From UBA6522 sp965262365 (GTDB taxonomy: Bacteria; Pseudomonadota; Gammaproteobacteria; Steroidobacterales; Rariloculaceae), in assembly GCA_965262365.1 (NCBI GenBank), contig OZ253541.1:3782001-3846000 (forward strand): a DNA stretch of 64,000 nucleotides, written 5' to 3'. Made by a program: the position numbers and the translations under genes. The notes under the pieces were generated by a model, which did no database searches, had not been told where the DNA came from, and worked only from the letters and a program-made list of their open reading frames with translations. Within the stretch, counting starts at the first letter, position 1. Each line of letters begins with the position of its first letter. Shown here piece after piece: positions 51,424 through 60,024 of this stretch.

Positions 51424-52437
51424 TCAGTGCACCCCACAGTCGTACTGTCCGAACGACTCACCCAGGGCCAGCCAGTAGTACTCGGCCGTGGCCGGTTCGG
51501 TGAAGGCCTGCGGATCGGTCGTGGTGATGTGGAAATTCAGGCGCGTCTGGTCTTCGCTCAACGTATAGCGCTCCACCACTTCCACTTCGTCGGACAGAAG
51601 GACGCCCGAGAACCCCAGGTAGCCGGCGCTGATGCGCGAGGTGTGGATCACCAGCGTGCGCTCATCCTCCCAGCCGCCTACCGAATAGCCCTGCACGCTG
51701 TGCGGCCGGGTGGACGGGTCCGCGGCGTTCTGCAAGTGGACGGTTCTGGCGACATCGCCCTCGAAGCCGCGGATGGTGATGGTGTCGCCGTTGTCGACGA
51801 ATTCATAGGGATTGGGCGTCAGCATGCTGCCAGGCATGGATTTCTGCTCGCAGCGCGTTATGTAGTTGTCCACCTGATCGAACTCCGCGCGCGCAGCTTC
51901 CGCGGCTGCCGTCAACGGCTCGTGCCGAACGGTCTGCGGATTCGGCGTCGGGTAGCTCCAGACCCGGAAGATTCCACGGTTCTCGGCCGCGGCGTCAACA
52001 ACCCTGGCGCTGGTCTCGATCTCCCATAGCTCCTGTCCGCCGAGGCGCTGGCTTTCGCCCCAATACGGATCTTCTTCGCGCCTGAGTATGGCCTCGGTCC
52101 CGTCGGCAAGCAGCATGTGCGTAGCGAGGATGCGCCCGGGACGGCGGTTGGAGGCCAGCCCGTAGACACTGACCGTGTCGCCCAGGGCAAAGCGATCCTG
52201 GGTGATGCCCGCACGGTCGAATGTATACAGGGAACTCCAGCCCTCGACCTGGTAAATCTGCGATTGCCCGTTCTCGTCTACTTCCACCGTGAACGCGGGA
52301 TGGGGATTGCGCCACAGGATATCCACCAGGCTGCCCTCGAATTCGAAGGGCTCTCCGGTGTATTCCGCGCGGGAGTGGTGGGCAGATGCGAGGGTCGGGA
52401 AAACGAGAAGAAACAGTGCCGTGGCCCTAAAATTCAT
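51424..52437 (-). CDS. DUF6152 family exported protein
   Basis: A 337-residue protein. A leader (TALFLLVFPTLASA) is followed at once by HHSRAEYTGEPFEFEGSLVD and WRNPHPAFTVEV, the hallmark of DUF6152 exported proteins. This module gives way to about 200 more residues with several charged beta segments, longer than the usual ~130-residue family. The ATG at 52437 is best; TTG and GTG lie just upstream. Function is unknown; the HHS at the mature N-terminus could bind copper as in other secreted proteins, which is only a suggestion. Confidence 0.85.
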   Translation of the reverse strand: MNFRATALFLLVFPTLASAHHSRAEYTGEPFEFEGSLVDILWRNPHPAFTVEVDENGQSQIYQVEGWSSLYTFDRAGITQDRFALGDTVSVYGLASNRRPGRILATHMLLADGTEAILRREEDPYWGESQRLGGQELWEIETSARVVDAAAENRGIFRVWSYPTPNPQTVRHEPLTAAAEAARAEFDQVDNYITRCEQKSMPGSMLTPNPYEFVDNGDTITIRGFEGDVARTVHLQNAADPSTRPHSVQGYSVGGWEDERTLVIHTSRISAGYLGFSGVLLSDEVEVVERYTLSEDQTRLNFHITTTDPQAFTEPATAEYYWLALGESFGQYDCGVH

Positions 52438-52750
52438 TTTTTTCACCAATTACCTGATCCGTATTCGCCGAATGCCGCTCGCGCACGGAACCGCACTTCG
52501 ACGCAACGACCGGAATTTATTGTATGAGTTGTAACACAGACTACGCTACAGATCGGCAGTCTGGGGAGATCCATTGAGAGCGGAGCGCCGGTAAATTCCA
52601 TGGTAGCTGAGTGTCGCGAAACTGTGGGCTGAACATTTGACGGTGATCCAATCGAGCAAGTGACTAGTGCCGCAGATTGCTCGTTTCGATCCTGTTCTTG
52701 TTATGTAATGCACACTGCACTACATTGCATATTCACTTGGGAAAATTGTC
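52438..52750. other. 313-bp gap before the DUF1778 antitoxin gene
   Basis: No gene is supported. The right part carries the inverted repeat at 52703-52725. The left part is unremarkable and more AT-rich than the flanking DUF6152 gene. Confidence 0.5.
52703..52725 (+). promoter_or_regulatory. Operator-like inverted repeat of the DUF1778/GNAT operon
   Basis: ATGTAATGCA-CAC-TGCACTACAT has 10-bp arms with one mismatch and ends 25 bp before the antitoxin ATG. A further TGCAT follows. DUF1778 (TacA-like) antitoxins are ribbon-helix-helix repressors that bind such sites. Confidence 0.65.
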
Positions 52751-53059
52751 ATGTTGAACTTCGACACCGTGTCCAGCAAGTCAACAAAACAGACCAGGAC
52801 CACACAAATTCGCCACGATGAGCGACTGGCCGCGCTGATAGAGCGGGCTGCACTATCGCTGGGCGTAGACAAATCGGTATTTCTGCGTGGGACGATCGAG
52901 CGCGAAGCAAAGCGTGTGCTGGAAGCACAATCCCGTCACGTCCTGACGCCGGAGGACGCCGAGCTTTTTGCTGCTGCCCTGGATGCTCCTCCCGCACCTA
53001 CCCCGCGCGCCCAGGAAGCGGTCCGCAACTACCGCGCGCGCGTGGTTCATGCCGACTGA
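52751..53059 (+). CDS. DUF1778 (TacA-like) antitoxin, now without an intact toxin
   Basis: A 102-residue ribbon-helix-helix antitoxin. The DNA-binding part is TTQIRHDERLAALIERAALSLGVDKSVFLRGTIEREAKR; the tail HVLTPEDAELFAAALDAPP is the usual toxin-wrapping segment of DUF1778 proteins. The gene is complete. The cognate GNAT toxin starts 11 bp before its stop, in the standard overlap, but is interrupted by an insertion element 109 bp later. The antitoxin may persist as an orphan repressor. Confidence 0.92.
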   Translation: MLNFDTVSSKSTKQTRTTQIRHDERLAALIERAALSLGVDKSVFLRGTIEREAKRVLEAQSRHVLTPEDAELFAAALDAPPAPTPRAQEAVRNYRARVVHAD

Positions 53060-53157
53060 TCTACCTGCCGTCAGAATTGAACTACTCGACCCGGCGCGGC
53101 ATGACCGCGGCGATTTCGACTGTGGAGTCGTTCGACTGAATAACTACCTCAAGCTAA
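53049..53157 (+). pseudogene. 5' fragment of a GNAT (TacT-like) toxin, interrupted by an IS element
   Basis: From the ATG at 53049 the frame reads MPTDLPAVRIELLDP, RHDRGDFDCGVVRLNNYLKL, the start of a TacT-type tRNA-acetylating toxin. At 53158 the IS begins. CTAA at 53154-53157 is repeated at 55185-55188. The remainder continues at 55189 in frame. Confidence 0.92.
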
Positions 53158-55184
53158 CCCGACTTCCGCAACTCGACCGAGTTTTGATCGAATTTCATCG
53201 TGATTTGGGTGCCGAAGCTGACGTAACGCCCTGTTTTCATTGAATCGAGCCGCACGATCTGGGCTGTAGTGCCGACCTAACCCCTTGATTTGTTTGGTGG
53301 TTGGGGCATGCTATGGGTCCATGTTCGTACGGGCCAAGAGACGCTTCAAGGACGGCAAGGAACACCGCTACTGGAGCGTGGTGGAGAACGTTCGCAACCG
53401 CGACGGGCGGGTCGTTCAGCGTCAGGTGCTGTACCTGGGCGAGATCAACGATCGTCAGCGCGCGGCGTGGTGCCGTTCGATCGAGGTGTTGCAGGGAGAT
53501 TCCGGGTCCGGATCGATGGCGCTGTTCGCCGAAGACGGCGAGGCGCCGGAGCTGGCCTGCGAGGTGGTGCGGATCCAGGTCAAGGCGCTGAGTTTACACC
53601 GACCGCGGCAGTGGGGCGCGTGCTGGCTGGCGCTGACGTTGTGGGATCGGCTGGAGCTGGATCGATTTTGGCGTACCCGGCTGCCGTCGAGCCGTCAGGG
53701 CACACGCTGGCTGGACGTGTTGAAGACGTTGGTGTGTTATCAGCTGATCGATCCGGGCAGCGAATGGCGGTTGCATCGGCATTGGTACGGTCACAGCGCG
53801 ATGCGCGACTTGCTGGGCAGTCCGATGGCGGTCATCGCCAACGATACGCTGTACCGCTGTCTGGACAAGCTGGCGGCGCACAAGCGGGCGTTTTTCTCGT
53901 TTTTGCGGGCGCGTTGGGAGACGTTGTTCGACGCGCGCTTCGACGTCCTGCTGTACGACCTGACCTCCACCTATTTTGAGAGCGATCCAACGTTTTCGGA
54001 CAAGCGCCGGTTCGGATACAGCCGCGACAAGCGCTCGGACTGCGTGCAGGTGGTGATCGCCCTGATCGTGACCCCGCAGGGGTTTCCGCTGGCCTACGAG
54101 GTGATGCCGGGCAACACGTCCGACAAGACCACGTTGGCGGACTTTCTGGAAAAGATCGAGGCGCAGTACGGGCGATCGGACCGGGTCTGGATCATGGACC
54201 GTGGCATTCCCACCGAAGAGACTCTGGAGGCGATGCGCACGGGGCCGGCGCCGGTGCATTACCTGGTGGGCACGCCCAAGGGCCGATTGACGAAACTGGA
54301 GAAGGCGTTCGTGGGCAAGCCTTGGCGGCAGGTTCGCGAGTCGGTGGAGGTGAAGCTGTTGAGCGAGGACGGGGAACTGTACGTCCTGGCCCAGAGCCGG
54401 GCGCGGGTGTTGAAGGAGCGCGGCATGCGCCGGCGCCGATTGAAGAAGCTGTGGCGGCGGTTGCACGAGTTGCGCGACCAATCGCTGAAGCGCGACGAGT
54501 TGCTGCTGAAGCTGGGCGCGGCGAAGAAGGAGGCCGGCCGCGCTTGGCACTTGGTCGAGATCGGTCTGCCCAAGGCTCGCGAAGCGGTCACCGCCGAGAC
54601 GTTCACGTTCTCATTGCGGCGCCAGCGGCTGCGCCAAGCCCGGCGCCGCGAGGGCCGGTATCTGCTGCGTTCCAACCTCACCGGCGAGGACCCGGCGACA
54701 TTGTGGCGCTACTACATGCAGCTCTGCGAGATCGAGCAGGCGTTCAAGGAACTGAAGCACGATCTGGCCATCCGGCCGATCTTCCATCAGCGCGAGGATC
54801 GGATCGAGGCGCACATCTTCGTCGCCTTCATCGCGTACTGTCTGCACGTGACGTTGAAAAACCTGGCCCGACCGCGGGCGCCGGGGCTGACGCCCCGGGC
54901 GATCCTGGAGAAGTTCGCCACCATGCAGATGGTCGATGTGCATCTGCCGACCACCGACGGACGGTACCTGATCCTGCCCCGACATACTCAACCGCAACGG
55001 GAACACCAACTCCTGCTGGATCAACTCAAACTGCGTTTGCCGGAACAACCGACACCCAGAATCCTCGCCTGAATCGACGGCCACACCGCTTGCCAGTCGG
55101 TGCCTTGTAGTGCCGACCTACGGCTCTGGACAACAATAAATCAATGACTTGCGCCCGTTTTGGCGCTGAGTTGCGGAAGTCGGG
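53158..55184 (+). mobile_element. IS1634-family insertion sequence, 2027 bp
   Basis: Ends are defined by perfect 17-bp terminal inverted repeats (CCCGACTTCCGCAACTC at 53158-53174 and its reverse complement at 55168-55184). A 4-bp target duplication CTAA flanks them. One transposase gene fills the element. A 15-bp direct repeat TGTAGTGCCGACCTA occurs inside at 53265-53279 and 55106-55120, on both sides of the gene. The insertion breaks a GNAT toxin gene; joining the flanks with one CTAA restores its frame. The element looks intact, so the insertion is recent. Confidence 0.93.
53321..55072 (+). CDS. IS1634-family (IS4-like) DDE transposase
   Basis: A 583-residue transposase. The family start RRFKDGKEHRYWSVVENVR and YLGEINDRQ is present. 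Acidic catalytic residues are seen in LYDLTSTYFES (first Asp), WIMDRGIPTEE (second Asp) and YMQLCEIEQAFKELKHDL (the Y-(2)-x-x-E-x-x-x-x-x-K signature Glu). The C-terminus is full length. An earlier in-frame start at 53285 exists, but homology begins with MFVRAK at 53321. Because all motifs are present the element should still be able to move. Confidence 0.95.
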   Translation: MFVRAKRRFKDGKEHRYWSVVENVRNRDGRVVQRQVLYLGEINDRQRAAWCRSIEVLQGDSGSGSMALFAEDGEAPELACEVVRIQVKALSLHRPRQWGACWLALTLWDRLELDRFWRTRLPSSRQGTRWLDVLKTLVCYQLIDPGSEWRLHRHWYGHSAMRDLLGSPMAVIANDTLYRCLDKLAAHKRAFFSFLRARWETLFDARFDVLLYDLTSTYFESDPTFSDKRRFGYSRDKRSDCVQVVIALIVTPQGFPLAYEVMPGNTSDKTTLADFLEKIEAQYGRSDRVWIMDRGIPTEETLEAMRTGPAPVHYLVGTPKGRLTKLEKAFVGKPWRQVRESVEVKLLSEDGELYVLAQSRARVLKERGMRRRRLKKLWRRLHELRDQSLKRDELLLKLGAAKKEAGRAWHLVEIGLPKAREAVTAETFTFSLRRQRLRQARRREGRYLLRSNLTGEDPATLWRYYMQLCEIEQAFKELKHDLAIRPIFHQREDRIEAHIFVAFIAYCLHVTLKNLARPRAPGLTPRAILEKFATMQMVDVHLPTTDGRYLILPRHTQPQREHQLLLDQLKLRLPEQPTPRILA

Positions 55185-55188
55185 CTAA

Positions 55189-55517
55189 GCGCCAGGAAAC
55201 AGCAACAGAACGACCTGTCTCGAGTCTATGTGGTAGTAGAAGAAGGAAGTACACGGATCCTTGGGTACCATGCGATCAACCTGGGCCGTATCAATGTGGA
55301 TGAACTCGAACGTCGGCCGCGTGGTGCGCCGAAGCACGGCGAGATTCCCGCGCTTTTCCTGGGGCAAGCCGCAGTGGACAAGTCGGCTCAGGGTGGAGGA
55401 CTTGGCGGAATCCTCATGCACCACGTCTTCGAGAAGGCGGCTGGAATCGCTGACATGGCCGGCTGTTTCGCGATCATTCTCGATGTCATTTCGGTGGTTC
55501 GGGAAAGGGCAAATTGA
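55189..55517 (+). pseudogene. 3' fragment of the GNAT (TacT-like) toxin
   Basis: Directly after the IS and its CTAA copy the frame reads SARKQQQNDLSRVYVVVEEG, RILGYHAIN, then the acetyl-CoA-binding part IPALFLGQAAVDKSAQGGGL with GGILMHHVF. It stops at 55515-55517. With the 5' fragment the repaired gene has 146 codons including the stop. Without repair this piece has no start in the proper place. Confidence 0.92.
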
Positions 55518-55535
55518 CCCGTCTTGGAGAAGCTA

Positions 55536-55937
55536 CTAGGGAGGCCCGGCAGCTTCCACCGTCAAGGAGTCTTCCAGCGCTTCGTAGCGATGATCCACCC
55601 ACGCCGGAATGACAATGACATCCCCGGCTTCGGCCACAAATTCCTGGTCGCCGCTGAAGGCTCTCAGGCGCCCTTCGAGGACATGCAGTACCAACTCGTT
55701 GGCATGGTTGTGCGCCGTTGTCGACGTGCCGGCCGGCCATTCAACCTTGATCAGGCCGACCGTGGCCGCCGAAACGCGTTGCGCCACGCGGCCGTCCTGC
55801 ATCTCCCGTGCTTCGATATCCTCGGCCTTGACCACCTCCATCGCTGGCGTGGTGATCTGTGAACTGCCGATTTGCGCAACAAGCAAGAACGGAAGCACAA
55901 CGGCTGTCGGTACTGAAAAAGCTGCTAGTTTGTTCAT
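55536..55937 (-). CDS. Exported cupin domain protein (second)
   Basis: A 133-residue protein with a leader (FSVPTAVVLPFLLVAQIGSS). The single cupin barrel is seen in TAHNHANELVLHVLEGRLRA and EAGDVIVIPAWVDHRYEAL, providing His, His, Glu and His metal ligands. It is the last gene on the minus strand after the TonB receptor and the glycerophosphodiesterase, 98 bp from the latter. ATG at 55937 (MNKLAAF) starts the leader. Function is unknown; it may be a small periplasmic dioxygenase or sensor. Confidence 0.88.
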   Translation of the reverse strand: MNKLAAFSVPTAVVLPFLLVAQIGSSQITTPAMEVVKAEDIEAREMQDGRVAQRVSAATVGLIKVEWPAGTSTTAHNHANELVLHVLEGRLRAFSGDQEFVAEAGDVIVIPAWVDHRYEALEDSLTVEAAGPP

Positions 55938-56035
55938 GTTAGAGCCTGCTCCTGGCATAACTTGCGATTTCCCGATCTATTCTGCCACGACGCGGCACGA
56001 CGATGCGGTCGCCAACCGCTGCCGATCTCACCCAA

Positions 56036-57016
56036 TCAATTCGACCGTAGCCCTTTTTGTCGAAGATAGTCCAGCAACAGCGCCGGATGATCCGTCTGAA
56101 TGATGTTGGCGCCATCGCGGATTACCTGACCCCAATGCGCGTCGGGATCGATAACGGCCAAGGCATCCGTATGACCGGCAGCCAGTGTCGGTTCCAACGT
56201 GTTCACCCAGATCCGCCCGCCCGTGGCCCGCATTGTCGCCACACCCTCACGGAAAAAATCGCTGGTCGAATAAACGATCTCGTAGGCAATGGGATCATAC
56301 CGTGAGTATGCAGGAGCGACGGATGAAATGGAGTCGGTACAAGCCAACCCGTCGGTTTGTTCCGTGCATTCCCGAATGATTGGCATGAAAAGCGTCTCGC
56401 CGAGAAACCGCGCATTCTGAAGCATGGGATCATCGGGAAGCGCGCTCATCTTCATCAGGATCTGGTCTTCCATGCCGAGCGCCTTGACCACTTCATAGGC
56501 CTGATCGAATGCTTCCGCCTTCATGTCAAGATTGATCAGGAACCTGTCCCTGGATAGTGCCAACGCGTTCTCAAGTGTCGGAATGCGTTCATCGGTCAAC
56601 TCCGCGTCGCGCCCCCCGAGTCCTGCGCGCAACCTTAGCCTACGCACCTCGTCCAGGGACAGTTCGGCGATAGCACCGGACCCGTCAGTCGTTCGATCCA
56701 CCGTTTCATCGTGCATGAGCACCGGCGTTCCATCGAGGGTGATTCCGACATCAAGCTCCAGGATGTCCGCACCGATCTCGTTACAGCGGTGAATTGCCGC
56801 GAGCGAATTTTCCGGCACCACCTGACTCCAGCAGCCGCGATGAGCGACGATCATCACAGTCTGCGCCGTCTCGTCGTTCAGTTCCGCCAGCAACTGCCCG
56901 CTACGAGTCACCTGGAACTCCAGGCGTTCACCGCTCTGCGAGAGCAATCCGTTCTGGCACGCCGCGGCGAACACCGTGACCAACGCGAGAGGGACAACTA
57001 ATCGCCGGTGAAGCAT
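56036..57016 (-). CDS. Glycerophosphodiester phosphodiesterase family lipoprotein
   Basis: A 326-residue TIM-barrel phosphodiesterase. The lipobox VFAAAC places it in the periplasm as a lipoprotein. GDPD motifs: VAHRGCWSQVVPENSLAAI (catalytic His), ADILELDVGITLDGTPVLMH (Glu, Asp and second His), and LINLDMKAEAF. The end has IQTDHPALLLDYL. It lies 79 bp after the TonB receptor and should hydrolyse glycerophosphodiesters released from lipids. The ATG at 57016 gives the leader; the in-frame extension upstream falls in the receptor gene. Confidence 0.93.
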   Translation of the reverse strand: MLHRRLVVPLALVTVFAAACQNGLLSQSGERLEFQVTRSGQLLAELNDETAQTVMIVAHRGCWSQVVPENSLAAIHRCNEIGADILELDVGITLDGTPVLMHDETVDRTTDGSGAIAELSLDEVRRLRLRAGLGGRDAELTDERIPTLENALALSRDRFLINLDMKAEAFDQAYEVVKALGMEDQILMKMSALPDDPMLQNARFLGETLFMPIIRECTEQTDGLACTDSISSVAPAYSRYDPIAYEIVYSTSDFFREGVATMRATGGRIWVNTLEPTLAAGHTDALAVIDPDAHWGQVIRDGANIIQTDHPALLLDYLRQKGLRSN

Positions 57017-57095
57017 CCCAACCTCATATTCCTTGTCGTTCAGACATACGTAGCCACTCTCGGACTTCGCACTCAGCCACTCTGGCCAGGCACCT

Positions 57096-59768
57096 CTACA
57101 GCTTGTACTGCGCTCGCAGGCTGAAGACGCGACCGTAATTGGCAAACGCAATATTGCGGTCGATGGTGCGATCGTACCGGTAACTGTCTTCGCTGGTCAG
57201 ATTGGCCGCGTCAAACGCGATCTTGAGGCCATTGTTGAATGCGTAACTCATCGTGAAATCCAGGTATCCAGTGTCTTCCTGGAACCGGTTTTCGTTGCTG
57301 CCGCGGCGAATGATGAGGAAGTCGTCTCGCCAATGGTATGCGGCCCGTGCACTGAATCCAGCTTTCTCGTAGTAGACGACAGTGTTGAACGAATCCTGGG
57401 ACTGGCCCTCGATCGGTGCCGAGAACGTCCTGCCTCCAAACGTCACCGTGGACTCACTGTCCGCGTAGGTGTAATTGAGCGCAATGCCAAATCCATCCAG
57501 CGGTGCCGGCATCATCGTGAACGGTTGCTGATAGCTGACTTCAAAACCCCGCAGATCGGCGCTGTCCCCATTGATCAGACGGCTCACGAGAAAGTCCTGG
57601 CCGGAGAGATCGTTGCCGAAATCATCGATCAGATTGTCGCCGAAAAACGGCTCGGTATTGCTTACTCGCGTCACCAGGGCGCTGATATCCTTGCTGAAGA
57701 AATTCAGCGACATCAGGCTTTCCTCCGCGAAGTACCACTCCAGCGCCACGTCGAACTGGGCCGCCTCAAACGGATCGAGCTCCGGATTGTTGATCACAAC
57801 CGTCTGAGAGCCGAGTTGTACGTTCTGCGATGGGTTGATCTGGCTGAGCGTCGGACGCGTCAGGCCGACCGACGCGGCGAAACGCAGCAACAAGTCGTCT
57901 GCAAGCTCCCATCGAAGATTCAAGCTGGGGAGCACATTGCCGTAGTCACGCGAGTGGAATACCGAGATCGTGCCGCTGCCCCCTTGGGAGAAGCTCTGTG
58001 AGGACTGGTCGGTACTCGCATAACGCAATCCGACGTCACCGCTCAAAGGGCGGTTCCCCAGTTCGGTTTCAAAATCGGCCTTGACATAGGCGGCCACGAT
58101 GGACTCCTCCACCACATAGCTGTTCAGCAAACGCTGTGCCGGTTGAAAACCGGGATCGATTAATGCGGCGAACGCCAGACCCTGGTTTGGCACGGCAAAA
58201 TTTCGCAGCAAACCTGCAGGGCCTTGGCCATCGAATATGCCGAAGCCGATGCCGCGCAGCGTCGTACCGCCAACGTTCGACAATGTGCGTACCGGGTCGT
58301 CGAACGCGAGAAAGCTCTCGTCGCGCAACGCGCGGTCCTGTCGGAAATCGTCCTGTCCGCGCGCCTGTTCGCGGTACTGGATTCCGGCGCTGACCGTGGT
58401 AATGCCTCCGGCACCGAGAGATTTCGTGACATCGAATTGCGCTTGCAGATTGTCGTCCCGAACGAAAAACGGATGGTGCCGGACCTGGCTCAGCGTGAAT
58501 TGAGCCGGGTCCGTCAAATCGATAGCCGGCGAGGAGCCGGTAATCGGAAACCGGCGATCACCGCGCAGGTCGTATGAAAACTCCGGATCGTTTACGCCAT
58601 ACGTGATGCGGACTTCGTCCCGCTCGAAATCGGCATCGGAAACGCCCACGCGAGCAGTGGCGCTCAGAGAGTCGCTCATGTCCCAGTCCGCTGTTACCGA
58701 AAACAGCATGAATTGGGTATCCACCTGGTTGTAAATGTTCTCCGTGCGCCGCAATTCGTTGGCAAACGTGCCTGCAAAAATAACGCCGTTCTGTTCAACC
58801 AGTTCGATCGGCGCATTGGGTCCGTTACCAAACAGATTGCCGTCAAGCGTATGTCGCTCCCGCTCGCGATCCGTCTCGCCGTACATCGCGTCGAGCGTGA
58901 GTTCAAAGGAATCGGTGGGCCGAAATTGCAGCGAAGCGGTCAGACCCACACGCTCGCGATCGTATTCTTCGACCCCGGTTCGGACCAGACGCGCAAACTC
59001 GACATTCGCGAGTTCATTGGTACCGTCGTTGTCCAGGTCGAAACTTGTCCTGTCAAAACGCAAGCCCTCGGCGAGTTCGCCGTGCAACAGGGTTTCCGCG
59101 TAGGCTGCCTGAAACAGGAAACCCACCCGGTCGTCGTCAGACCTGTTTGAGAAAAGGAACGACGCCGCCGGCTGGCTCTGCCCGGCGAGATCGTTCTGGC
59201 TTGTCTGGAAAGTCGTCGAGAAGGTCAGTGCATCGAAGTCGAACGGTCGCGGGAGACCCATGTCGACAGTTCCCGACAATCCGCCATCCTGCAAGCTGGC
59301 GGTTGGCGACTTGTACACGGTTGCGCCCGAGAAAAGTTCCGAGGGAAAAAGGTCGAACGTCAGAGCGCGGCCGTATGCGATGTTGCCGTCGTCGCCCTGT
59401 GCGGCGCTCGCAGCCTGCATGCCGTTGATCAATACCCCGGTAAATTTCGGCGCCAGGCCACGGATGCTCACCTGCTCGCCCTCACCGAGATTGCGACTGA
59501 TCGTCACCCCGGGAATTCTCTGCAGCGATTCGCTGATGTTCAGATCCGGGAACTCACCAATGTCCTCCGCGCTGATTGCATCCACAACTCCGGCCGCATT
59601 GCGCTTCTGATCAAGCGACCGGGCGAGACTGCCGCGAACGCCCGTGACGACGATTTCTTCCAGCTCTTCCCCGTCGTTGGTTTGAGCCGTCGCAGCGCCC
59701 GGGAGGGCGATACAAAACAGGACAACGGCAATTGTGCTTGCGAAAAGCGTGACTCCGGGTGTGTTCAT
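57096..59768 (-). CDS. TonB-dependent receptor, TIGR01782-like
   Basis: An 890-residue outer-membrane receptor. Leader ends at GAATAQ-TND. ELEEIVVTGVRGSLARSLDQ, KRNAAGVVDAISAEDIGEFPD and NISESLQRIPGVTISR form the plug opening typical of TIGR01782 receptors of Xanthomonas/Caulobacter-type organisms, which often import sugars or aromatic compounds. RVFSLRAQYKL ends the barrel. The ROK regulator and a sugar-type transporter are divergent from it, and the intergenic region has an inverted repeat overlapping its probable -10 box. GDPD and cupin genes follow it. I infer a regulated uptake locus for a glycoside or a glycerol-phosphodiester-like compound. Confidence 0.93.
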   Translation of the reverse strand: MNTPGVTLFASTIAVVLFCIALPGAATAQTNDGEELEEIVVTGVRGSLARSLDQKRNAAGVVDAISAEDIGEFPDLNISESLQRIPGVTISRNLGEGEQVSIRGLAPKFTGVLINGMQAASAAQGDDGNIAYGRALTFDLFPSELFSGATVYKSPTASLQDGGLSGTVDMGLPRPFDFDALTFSTTFQTSQNDLAGQSQPAASFLFSNRSDDDRVGFLFQAAYAETLLHGELAEGLRFDRTSFDLDNDGTNELANVEFARLVRTGVEEYDRERVGLTASLQFRPTDSFELTLDAMYGETDRERERHTLDGNLFGNGPNAPIELVEQNGVIFAGTFANELRRTENIYNQVDTQFMLFSVTADWDMSDSLSATARVGVSDADFERDEVRITYGVNDPEFSYDLRGDRRFPITGSSPAIDLTDPAQFTLSQVRHHPFFVRDDNLQAQFDVTKSLGAGGITTVSAGIQYREQARGQDDFRQDRALRDESFLAFDDPVRTLSNVGGTTLRGIGFGIFDGQGPAGLLRNFAVPNQGLAFAALIDPGFQPAQRLLNSYVVEESIVAAYVKADFETELGNRPLSGDVGLRYASTDQSSQSFSQGGSGTISVFHSRDYGNVLPSLNLRWELADDLLLRFAASVGLTRPTLSQINPSQNVQLGSQTVVINNPELDPFEAAQFDVALEWYFAEESLMSLNFFSKDISALVTRVSNTEPFFGDNLIDDFGNDLSGQDFLVSRLINGDSADLRGFEVSYQQPFTMMPAPLDGFGIALNYTYADSESTVTFGGRTFSAPIEGQSQDSFNTVVYYEKAGFSARAAYHWRDDFLIIRRGSNENRFQEDTGYLDFTMSYAFNNGLKIAFDAANLTSEDSYRYDRTIDRNIAFANYGRVFSLRAQYKL

Positions 59769-59847
59769 GGGCGTCTCCTCGTACCACTAGGTTGGACCAT
59801 CACTGGCAGTTATCTGCACCGTCCACACTGGTACAATCTCACTAGTA

Positions 59848-59870
59848 ATACCTGTTATAGGTATATTATA
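59848..59870. promoter_or_regulatory. Operator-like inverted repeat and minus-strand -10 box
   Basis: ATACCT-GTTAT-AGGTAT (59848-59864) is an inverted repeat. TATAAT on the minus strand (59870-59865) directly abuts it, positioned for the TonB receptor gene 100 bp away. The region is very AT-rich. The divergent ROK gene is the likely repressor. Confidence 0.55.
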
Positions 59871-60024
59871 GCGATAATATAGCAGACTTTTTACAATTAG
59901 ACACCCTTTACAAGTACTTTTTATGACCACGGATCATGGGCGCCCACGCGTCAAACGGGTTTGACTTGGGATTTCCTACTTATTCTGTGTATCTTTTCGG
60001 CTGGCTAGCCTTGTCGAGAAGGAA

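Noticed and set aside
53285..53320. Upstream in-frame start for the IS transposase
   Set aside because: The extra residues have no ribosome site and family similarity begins with MFVRAK at 53321.
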